6,135 nt of DNA, from NCBI GenBank assembly GCA_016200825.1, contig JACQEA010000225.1:1-6135 (forward strand), read 5' to 3'. A program made the position numbers and the translations under genes. This DNA comes from Chloroflexota bacterium. Its GTDB lineage: Bacteria; Chloroflexota; Anaerolineae; UBA4142. Below the pieces are notes generated by a model, which saw nothing but the letters and a program-made list of their open reading frames with translations, was not told the origin of the DNA and searched no databases. This document shows, piece by piece, positions 1 through 5,626 of the stretch (the first letter of the stretch is position 1; every line of letters begins with the position of its first letter).

Positions 1-2
1 GT

Positions 3-2183
3 TTGTTGCTTGGCATTTTACTTGCGCGATCGCGCGTGCGCGGTTGGATCGCGCATGTTGGCATGAGTCTGCTTGGAATTCCGGTCAGCATTTATTTGGG
101 AATGCTCTTGACGCCCGCTAATTTATTTCCAGCCGAACGCTATCAAATCATCACATCGAGTTGGCGAATTTGGCTCGAAGATTACGCCAGAAATCAACCG
201 AGCGAGCAGATTTTTCCGTTTGTGATGCAATTAGTTTTTCTGTTGTGGTTGTTCGCGTATTTTGCCGCGTGGTTTATTTATCGGCGTCGTCAAGTGTGGG
301 GCGCAATTGTTTTTCCCGGTCTCGCGCTCGTCGTGAATCTTTTTCAAACCGGTCAACCGCAAACCGCGCTCTATCTCGGCATTTTTGTCTTCGCCGTATT
401 TTTACTTTTGATTCGCTTTAATCTCTTGTCGCTCGAACGCGTGTGGCGGCAACGCACGATCGGATATGCCGCCGACATCGCATATGATTTCTTTTTGTAC
501 GGCGCATTTTTCGCCGGGTTGTTGATTTCGCTCGGCTGGATTCTCCCGGCGCGCGCGCCGGGGCCCAGTTGGTTCGCGTTTTTGGATCCGCTGCAAACGC
601 CTTGGCACGAGTTTGAAGGCTCACTCAATCGCGCGTTCAATGGATTGAATCCGGTCGGACGTCCATTGCCCAACGCGAATTTCAGTTCGACTTTATTGCT
701 CGGCGGTCCCATCAATTTGGGACAGAAAACCGTAATGGAAGTTCAATCCGATGTGGGTCATTACTGGCGCGCGGCCGTGTACGATAAATATACCGGCCTC
801 GGTTGGATCAATTCGCACAACGAGCCGCTGGTTCTAAACGGCAACGATGCGCGGCTGAATCCCAAAGGCGATTTTCTGCGGAAAGAAATCACGCAAACGA
901 TTCGGATCTTGTCACCCAATCAAAATATTCTTTACGCCGCCGCCCAACCGATTTATTTTGACGCGCCGATTGAAATTCGCTACGCGCGATTCACTGACGA
1001 AGCGACTCCAGTTTTTGATATCGCCGTCGTGCGCTTGCGCCGCGAGTTGCGCGGCGGTGATAAATACACCGTGGTCTCCGCGATCAGCGTCGCAGACATT
1101 GATTCGCTGCGGCAAGCGCCGCGCGATTATCCGGATTGGATCGCGAATAATTATCTCGGCTTGCCCGCGACGTTGCCGCAACGCGTGCGCGAAAAAGCGT
1201 ACGCGCTCTCGCAAGATTTTACAAACCCGTACGATCAAGCCACCGCAATCGAAACCTATTTGCGCGCCGCGATCAAGTACAATGAGAGCGTTACCGCGCC
1301 GCCGCCGGATCGCGATGGCGTTGATTATCTGCTCTTCGATCATCCCGAAGGCTATTGCAATTACTACGCGTCCGCGATGGTCGTATTGGCGCGCGCGATC
1401 GGAATTCCCGCGCGGGTCGCGTCGGGTTTTTCTTTGGGCGACAATCGCAACGGAATTTTTTACGTCTTGGAAGCGAACGCGCACGCGTGGCCCGAATTAT
1501 TTTTTCCCGGCTATGGCTGGATCGAATTTGAACCGACCGCGAGTCAACCGCTCTTGGAACGCGCGCGGCGAAATGATCCGACCATCAATAACGAAAATGA
1601 CCCGAACCTCGCGGATCGCGAGCGACGCCGCGAAGCAAATGCAGAATTGCCGGAAGATGATCTGACCCAAACCAACAGTTCTTTCAATCCATTTTTGTTT
1701 GCGTTATTAAACGATCCCGCTTCATTCATCTTGCCCGCGCTCGGGCTATTAACCATTACAGTTCTGAGCGCGTTCGGTTTCCAACAGTGGCGACATGGTC
1801 AACGCTTGGCGCGGCTGGCGTCCGCCGCGCAAGCGTACGAAGAATTGCTCACGCGCGCGGAATGGATTGGATTGCGCGAGCCAAATCACGCGACGCCGTA
1901 CGAAATCGCGCAAAAAATTTCCCGCGTGATCCCGCGCGTAGAAACAGAAATTCAAACGATCGCGTGGTTGTATGTGCGCGAACGCTTTGGCGCGCGCGCG
2001 TTGTCTGCGCGTGAATTCGCGGGTTTGCAATCGGCGCGGCGCGTCATTCGCACGGCGTGGATAGAAAAAATCTGGCAACACATTCTCGCGCGCGTTATTC
2101 AGCGACTCAATCGCATCATTGCGCGCGTCAATGAATTCGGCGAGCGACCCACGCAGAAACCAACGCGCCACAACTTGCCGTAA
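3..2183 (+). CDS. Membrane-anchored transglutaminase-like (TgpA-type) protein with C-terminal DUF4129-like domain, 5' partial
   Basis: Integral membrane protein with a transglutaminase/protease-fold domain predicted to face outside the cell. About 726 codons are visible. The frame is open to the left edge and the first TTG lies at the edge, so the true start is probably upstream. Five hydrophobic helices are visible at about residues 22-40, 74-94, 99-113, 120-138 and 165-182. A large extracytoplasmic region follows. The transglutaminase core has the Cys in EGYCNYYASA (Cys452), the His in NAHAWPELF (His494) and an acidic residue in GYGWIEFEPT (Glu510), which matches the Cys-His-Asp/Glu layout of the family. 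A charged linker (about 515-560) leads to one more membrane helix (about 573-592). The cytoplasmic tail (about 600-680, AYEELL...TPYEIA...LYVRERFG) resembles DUF4129. In many bacteria such genes follow a MoxR ATPase and a DUF58 gene, but that side is outside the window. The substrate is unknown; peptide cleavage or crosslinking at the cell surface are both possible. Confidence 0.9.
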   Translation: MLLGILLARSRVRGWIAHVGMSLLGIPVSIYLGMLLTPANLFPAERYQIITSSWRIWLEDYARNQPSEQIFPFVMQLVFLLWLFAYFAAWFIYRRRQVWGAIVFPGLALVVNLFQTGQPQTALYLGIFVFAVFLLLIRFNLLSLERVWRQRTIGYAADIAYDFFLYGAFFAGLLISLGWILPARAPGPSWFAFLDPLQTPWHEFEGSLNRAFNGLNPVGRPLPNANFSSTLLLGGPINLGQKTVMEVQSDVGHYWRAAVYDKYTGLGWINSHNEPLVLNGNDARLNPKGDFLRKEITQTIRILSPNQNILYAAAQPIYFDAPIEIRYARFTDEATPVFDIAVVRLRRELRGGDKYTVVSAISVADIDSLRQAPRDYPDWIANNYLGLPATLPQRVREKAYALSQDFTNPYDQATAIETYLRAAIKYNESVTAPPPDRDGVDYLLFDHPEGYCNYYASAMVVLARAIGIPARVASGFSLGDNRNGIFYVLEANAHAWPELFFPGYGWIEFEPTASQPLLERARRNDPTINNENDPNLADRERRREANAELPEDDLTQTNSSFNPFLFALLNDPASFILPALGLLTITVLSAFGFQQWRHGQRLARLASAAQAYEELLTRAEWIGLREPNHATPYEIAQKISRVIPRVETEIQTIAWLYVRERFGARALSAREFAGLQSARRVIRTAWIEKIWQHILARVIQRLNRIIARVNEFGERPTQKPTRHNLP

Positions 2184-2186
2184 GTA

Positions 2187-3161
2187 ATGTCTATGAAAAA
2201 AATTACGCGCCGAGAATTTCTCCGCCTCTCTGCAATTGGCGCGGGCGGGATCCTAATTGCCGCGTGCGCGCCGTCCGAACCATCCCCGACTCCACCGCGC
2301 GCAACCCTGGCACCCACTCAAGCGCCAACCCTCGCGCCGACCACCGCGCCCTCCGCAACTCCAATTTCTTTGCGCGTCCTCGACGAAAATTTTCCGCGCG
2401 CGTTTTATTTTCGTAACGCGGAAGGGACAGCGACGAACACGCGGAACAGTTACGAAGACTGGGACCGCACCTTCAGCCGCTTGATGGGCATCGAAGGCAA
2501 AGTTTTCGACGAGGAATTTGCGGCCGGTGGGAGCGCCGGGCGCCGCCTAGAATTTTTCACCCGCTTCAAAAAACAACATCCCGATCAACTGGTCGTTCTG
2601 CATTTCAATGGCGGCGCGCGCGATCCGCGCTTTGAGTCGAGCAAATTTTTCGCGGGGCATTGGCTGTATTTCAACGGCGCGAAAATTCTCGGCGCTGTCC
2701 CCGCGGAATCCGGCGAAACCGATATCCGCGTGAGCGACGCGAGTTTGTTCAAAGTCAATATGGGTTTTTTCAACATCTCGAACGAAGACATTGGCTTGTG
2801 CGAACTCGATGCGAACGGCAAACCGAATTGGTTCGCGAGCGAACAAGTTCAATTGATCGCGGTGAATTTGCAAGCGAACACCATTCGCGTCAAGCGCGGC
2901 GCGTATGGCACCTCGCCGCGCGCGTTCGCGGCGAATCGCGCGTATGCCGCCGCGCACGTGACGGAAGGGCCCTGGGACGCGAGATGGAACCTGATGTGGT
3001 ATTACAACTTTACCGCGAAGTGTCCGCGCGATGCGAATGGAAAATCGTGCGCCGATATTTATGTGGACGACCTCGCGGAAAAATTTGCGCCCACACCTAC
3101 GGCGCGGGCGTCGTGGAATTTTGCCGCCGCCTGCGTGAGCGCATCAGTCCGAAATTCGTGA
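2187..3161 (+). CDS. Segment 1 of the split lipoprotein: Tat lipoprotein signal, linker and N-terminal part of barrel
   Basis: The 324-codon open frame begins MSMKKITRREFLRLSAIG. TRREFLRL is a twin-arginine motif, and the hydrophobic stretch ends in a lipobox I-A-A-C with Cys27 as the lipidated residue, so the product is exported and anchored to the membrane. Residues 28-60 form a low-complexity linker with repeated APT units. From about residue 61 the sequence looks globular. C279 and C288 are ten residues apart and could form a disulfide, which fits an exported protein. Starting at the second Met (2193) would also keep the signal. The last roughly 22 residues (PTPTARASWNFAAACVSASVRNS) look like out-of-frame translation: the sensible protein sequence continues in the -1 frame from about 3092. 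If translated as it stands, this would be a truncated product lacking most of the barrel. Confidence 0.75.
   Translation: MSMKKITRREFLRLSAIGAGGILIAACAPSEPSPTPPRATLAPTQAPTLAPTTAPSATPISLRVLDENFPRAFYFRNAEGTATNTRNSYEDWDRTFSRLMGIEGKVFDEEFAAGGSAGRRLEFFTRFKKQHPDQLVVLHFNGGARDPRFESSKFFAGHWLYFNGAKILGAVPAESGETDIRVSDASLFKVNMGFFNISNEDIGLCELDANGKPNWFASEQVQLIAVNLQANTIRVKRGAYGTSPRAFAANRAYAAAHVTEGPWDARWNLMWYYNFTAKCPRDANGKSCADIYVDDLAEKFAPTPTARASWNFAAACVSASVRNS
3079..3098 (+). other. First frame break (-1) in the lipoprotein gene
   Basis: Upstream coding reads sensibly in the frame of 2187 up to about DLAEKFA; downstream coding reads sensibly one frame back from CAC at 3092 (HTYGAG). One base is effectively missing here. 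Candidate places are the A5T3 run (3079-3086) and the CCC run (3090-3092); adding one C would give AEKFAPHTYG, adding one A would give AEKICAHTYG. No canonical X XXY YYZ slippery heptamer is present in the right register. Confidence 0.65.
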
Positions 3162-3532
3162 TGGCGGATGGCTGGGCAGATTTTAACCAGCGCGCGGTCG
3201 GCATTTTGAACGGAATTGAATCCGAGGGCTGGCCCTCGCTCAACGATTATCAAGTTCGCGATTGGTCGGGCGGCTTGAATCGGCAAGCGTTTTGGGTTGC
3301 GAATTCGCGCGCGCCCGGTTATTCGTACATCGTCCATAAATTTTTCACCGGCGGCGCTGTGAATACTTCAGAATCCGACGCGACGAAATTTCCGTGGGGC
3401 ATTCATCGCCTCGTCTTTGCAGGCGCGATCTTCGCGGATTCCGCGATCACGTATGTAATCCAACCGCCGAACGAACCCGGCGAACTGTTCGGAAACTGGG
3501 ATGAGTTGTGGATGGGGACGGAAAAAAAGTAG
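3161..3532 (+). CDS. Segment 2 of the split lipoprotein: middle of barrel, -1 frame relative to segment 1
   Basis: This 123-codon frame from ATG 3161 begins MADGWADFNQRAVG. Sensible coding in the same frame extends upstream to about 3086 (HTYGAGVVEFCRRLRER), so this is a continuation of the upstream gene and not an independent start. The ATG overlaps the stop of segment 1 by one base (TGATG), so reinitiation is conceivable. There is no ribosome binding site of its own that I would trust. Candidate active-site acidic residues lie in MADGW and in NGIESEGWPS, both at predicted strand ends. Later blocks (YSYIVHKFFTG, HRLVFAGAIFADSAITYVI) look like the last barrel strands. It ends ELWMGTEKK followed by TAG, directly after an A7 run. 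Confidence 0.6.
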   Translation: MADGWADFNQRAVGILNGIESEGWPSLNDYQVRDWSGGLNRQAFWVANSRAPGYSYIVHKFFTGGAVNTSESDATKFPWGIHRLVFAGAIFADSAITYVIQPPNEPGELFGNWDELWMGTEKK

Positions 3533-4185
3533 GTTGGCTTGGCAAGCCGCTCGGCGCGGCGGTGCATCTCGGCGAACGCGAAAAAAATTTATTCGACGGC
3601 GTGGATGTGCTGACGCGATTGCAAGGCGATGGGCTTGAATTTACGCGCGAGGGCAACGCGATAAAAATCGCGGCAAAGAATCCGGGCGATCTGCGATTTA
3701 AACTCACCGGTATCTCCACTACTTCGCCGGATCTTCTTTTCACTTTCACACTGCGCGCGGATCCGTTGGCGGGGTACGCGCCCGAAATCGCGCGGCTGAT
3801 TCGGTTTGGCGCGAGCCCGCGCCCAAATGAATTACCGAACGCATGGGTAAATCAAAAAGCGTTTACGTATCGCCACTATGCAACCGAATGGCAAGGGTTG
3901 GAACTCTCATTCTTGGTCGAGGGCAACGCGCCGATTTGGATCAGCGATCTGCGCGCGTCCGCGTCCCAAGACGCGATGGTTCGCGAATTTGAAAATGGTT
4001 TGGTGCTCGCGAATCCGTCCGCGCGCGCATTCACGTTTGATCTGCGCGCGCTCTTTCCAAACAAAACGTGGCGGCGCATCAAAGGTACGGCGAAGCAAGA
4101 TCCCGCGACAAACAACGGCGCGCGCGTCGAAGGCGCGATAGAACTTGGCGCAAAAGACGCGCTATTTCTGATTCGCGAAAAATAA
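3508..4185 (+). CDS. Segment 3 of the split lipoprotein: C-terminal beta-sandwich region
   Basis: The frame can be opened from a GTG at 3508, but real coding probably enters it at the A7 run, giving VGWLGKPLGAAVHLGER. The end of the barrel region (LGKPLG...) is followed by beta-rich sequence with FTFTLRADPL, GLELSFLVEG and WISDLRAS. It closes with FENGLVLANPS, the polar NNGARVEGAIELG and the terminal strand LFLIREK. This arrangement is common at the C-terminus of secreted glycoside-hydrolase-like proteins, where a jelly-roll or all-beta domain packs on the barrel and may bind carbohydrate. No signal peptide and no convincing ribosome binding site precede it, so as a stand-alone gene it would be a non-exported fragment. 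Confidence 0.6.
   Translation: MDGDGKKVGWLGKPLGAAVHLGEREKNLFDGVDVLTRLQGDGLEFTREGNAIKIAAKNPGDLRFKLTGISTTSPDLLFTFTLRADPLAGYAPEIARLIRFGASPRPNELPNAWVNQKAFTYRHYATEWQGLELSFLVEGNAPIWISDLRASASQDAMVREFENGLVLANPSARAFTFDLRALFPNKTWRRIKGTAKQDPATNNGARVEGAIELGAKDALFLIREK
3523..3548 (+). promoter_or_regulatory. Second frame break: A AAA AAG heptamer, stop codon and short hairpin (possible -1 frameshift site)
   Basis: In the incoming frame the codons are GAA AAA AAG TAG, so the heptamer A AAA AAG (3523-3529) is in the same register as the dnaX slippery site and is followed at once by the stop TAG (3530-3532). Slipping back one base gives AAA AAA GTA and enters the frame of the C-terminal segment. A hairpin GGCTT-GGC-AAGCC (3536-3548, 5 bp, plus a possible U-G pair) starts six bases after the heptamer, and a second GC hairpin (3546-3560) overlaps its end. 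A lost A in a run of eight would give the same picture. Confidence 0.4.
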
Positions 4186-4221
4186 ATTTCAATTCAGAGA
4201 ACGCTGCGAAAATTAATCGTT

Positions 4222-4225
4222 GGAG
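4222..4225 (+). promoter_or_regulatory. Ribosome binding site of asnS
   Basis: GGAG lies five bases before the ATG at 4231 and supports that start. The 45-base gap before the gene is too short for a T-box leader, and I see no hairpin terminator in it. Confidence 0.7.
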
Positions 4226-4230
4226 TAGTT

Positions 4231-5529
4231 ATGCCTGAAATGGTTTCGATCCAAGACATTGCCGCGCATCTCGGCAAAGAGATTACACTCAGAGGTTGGA
4301 TCGCCGATCACACCGACAAGGGTCGTTTGCATTTCTTGCGCTTTCGCGATGGCACGGGATTTATTCAAGCCGTCGTTTTTGAAAAAGACGTTTCGCCTGA
4401 AACTTTTTCTGCCGCGAAAAAATTAACGCAAGAATCATCGGTCATTCTGACCGGCACACCACGCGCGGATGCGCGCGCGCCGGGCGGATTTGAATTATCG
4501 GTCAAAACGATCGAGATTGTCCAAATCGCGCAAGATTATCCCATCTCGCCCAAAGAGCACGGCGTCGAATTTTTGATGGAGCATCGGCATTTGTGGCTGC
4601 GCTCGCCGCGCCAACACGCGATCTTGCGCGTGCGCGCGACGATTATCAAAGCGATTCGCGATTGGCTCGACCAAAATGGTTTCACGTTAGTAGATACACC
4701 CATTCTCACACCCGCCGCCGTCGAAGGCACGACGACACTTTTTGAAACAGAATATTTCGGCGCGCCCGCATATCTCGCGCAGAGCGGTCAACTGTACAAC
4801 GAAGCGGATATTATGGCGCTGGGCAAAGTGTATTGTTTTGGTCCCACGTTTCGCGCCGAGAAATCCAAAACGCGGCGGCACCTCACCGAATTTTGGATGG
4901 TGGAACCGGAATGGGCGTTTGGAAATTTGGAAGACTATATGAATGTCGCGGAACAATTCGTATCGTACATCGTGCAAACTGTTTTGCGCGACCGCGCGGC
5001 AGAAATGAAAACCATCGAACGCGATGTGGCGAAACTCGAAAACATCGCGCCGCCGTTTCCGCGTATTTCGTACACCGACGCGGTGGATTTGCTCAAACAA
5101 AAAGGTTTTCCCGATTTCAATTGGGGCGATGATTTCGGCGCGCCGCACGAAACGGTAATCAGTGAATCGTTTGATAAACCGGTGTTTGTCCATCATTATC
5201 CAACCGACATGAAAGCGTTTTATATGGAACGCGACGCGCACAATCCCAAAGTCTGTTTGAGCGCGGACTTGCTCGCGGCGGAAGGGTACGGCGAAATTAT
5301 CGGCGGCGGGCAACGCTCGGCGGATTTGAATTATCTCGCGGCGCAAATCGCGAAGCACAAATTGCCGCGCGCGGCGTACGAATGGTATTTGGATTTGCGC
5401 AAGTACGGCACGGTGCCGCATTGCGGATTTGGTCTCGGCGTCGAGCGGACGGTGGCGTGGATTTGCAAATTGGATCACGTGCGCGAGACGATCGCGTTTC
5501 CGCGGATGTTAGAAAAAATTTATCCATAA
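4231..5529 (+). CDS. asnS: Asparaginyl-tRNA synthetase (AsnRS)
   Basis: Cytoplasmic class IIb aminoacyl-tRNA synthetase that uses ATP to charge tRNA(Asn) with asparagine. It is complete at 432 residues, close to the roughly 430 of Bacillus-type AsnRS. The N-terminal OB-fold anticodon-binding domain covers about residues 15-100 (ITLRGWIADH, LHFLRFRDGTGFIQAVV). The catalytic domain shows motif 1 around 145-161 (FTLVDTPILTP), motif 2 around 203-227 (GPTFRAEKSKTRRHL then EFWMVEPE) and motif 3 around 399-409 (GFGLGVERTVAW) with its ATP-binding Arg. AsnRS rather than AspRS is supported by the short bacterial form without the large GAD insertion and by YPTDMKAFYM and EGYGEIIGGGQR. It has its own GGAG site and probably its own expression. 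Its presence suggests that Asn-tRNA can be made directly and not only by GatCAB transamidation. No frame damage is seen. Confidence 0.97.
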   Translation: MPEMVSIQDIAAHLGKEITLRGWIADHTDKGRLHFLRFRDGTGFIQAVVFEKDVSPETFSAAKKLTQESSVILTGTPRADARAPGGFELSVKTIEIVQIAQDYPISPKEHGVEFLMEHRHLWLRSPRQHAILRVRATIIKAIRDWLDQNGFTLVDTPILTPAAVEGTTTLFETEYFGAPAYLAQSGQLYNEADIMALGKVYCFGPTFRAEKSKTRRHLTEFWMVEPEWAFGNLEDYMNVAEQFVSYIVQTVLRDRAAEMKTIERDVAKLENIAPPFPRISYTDAVDLLKQKGFPDFNWGDDFGAPHETVISESFDKPVFVHHYPTDMKAFYMERDAHNPKVCLSADLLAAEGYGEIIGGGQRSADLNYLAAQIAKHKLPRAAYEWYLDLRKYGTVPHCGFGLGVERTVAWICKLDHVRETIAFPRMLEKIYP

Positions 5530-5533
5530 TATT

Positions 5534-5606
5534 TTCACCACAGAGGCGCAGAGGACACGAAGTAAAAAAATTATTTTCTCTGCGCTCTCTGTGTCTCTGC
5601 GGTGAA
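5534..5606. repeat. Imperfect intergenic palindrome of the widespread CACAGAG type
   Basis: The left arm from 5534 (TTCACCACAGAGGCGCAGAG...) is matched by the right arm ending at 5606 (...CTCTGTGTCTCTGCGGTGAA) as an imperfect inverted repeat of about 29 bases per arm, with an A/T-rich loop (AAAAAAATTATTTT) between them. Several mismatches would be G-U pairs in RNA. I recognise this sequence style from many unrelated environmental genomes, where it lies between genes in many copies and creates spurious peptides ending in SLCLCG-like strings. It begins five bases after the asnS stop, so it might also end or attenuate asnS transcription. How it spreads is not clear from the sequence. Confidence 0.8.
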
Positions 5607-5616
5607 TAGAATTTTC

Positions 5617-5621
5617 GGAGG
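5617..5621 (+). promoter_or_regulatory. Ribosome binding site of the LLM oxidoreductase gene
   Basis: GGAGG lies five bases before the ATG at 5627 and fixes that start over downstream ATG codons. Confidence 0.85.
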
Positions 5622-5626
5622 ACGCA

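Larger units (their letters stand above)
2187..4185 (+). pseudogene. Frameshifted gene for an exported glycoside-hydrolase-like lipoprotein (three reading-frame segments)
   Basis: Read as one gene with two -1 frame changes, this encodes about 666 residues. In order these are a twin-arginine lipoprotein signal, a Pro/Thr/Ala linker, an alternating strand/helix region that looks like a (beta/alpha)8 barrel, and a C-terminal beta-sandwich. Strand-like blocks such as LVVLHFNG, LMWYYNF, ADIYVDDL, KFVMADGW and VGILNGIESEG carry acidic residues at their ends, as in retaining or inverting glycosidases. Between the first strands lies a beta-rich insert (about residues 176-240). The three frames join smoothly in protein sense: ...YVDDLAEKFA / HTYGAGVVEF... 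and ...DELWMGTEKK / VGWLGKPLG.... One added base at each break would restore a single frame. I cannot name the family; hypothetical glycosyl hydrolase (GHL-type) is my best guess. The start lies three bases after the upstream stop, with no clear Shine-Dalgarno, which suggests translational coupling. The breaks could be assembly errors, true gene decay, or (second break only) programmed frameshifting. Confidence 0.65.

Noticed and set aside
26..33. GCGATCGC, the HIP1 octamer of cyanobacteria
   Set aside because: I noticed only this copy, and it falls within a CGCG-rich coding stretch; not enough to suggest a cyanobacterial origin.
912..1484. 190-codon open frame on the - strand
   Set aside because: Antisense to the transglutaminase core, which carries the catalytic motifs on the + strand; composition is Arg/Ile-rich and not protein-like.
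958..1665. 235-codon open frame on the + strand in another frame
   Set aside because: Shadow of the transglutaminase gene in another frame, rich in Arg and Ser with no domain.
4186..4230. Possible terminator, promoter or T-box leader between the lipoprotein gene and asnS
   Set aside because: The 45-base gap holds no GC-rich hairpin with a T-run and is too short for a T-box. Only the GGAG site is supportable.
4687..5478. 263-codon open frame on the - strand
   Set aside because: It lies fully antisense to asnS, whose protein sequence is clearly conserved. The antisense product is Arg/His/Phe-rich with no recognisable domain, as expected from the codon bias.
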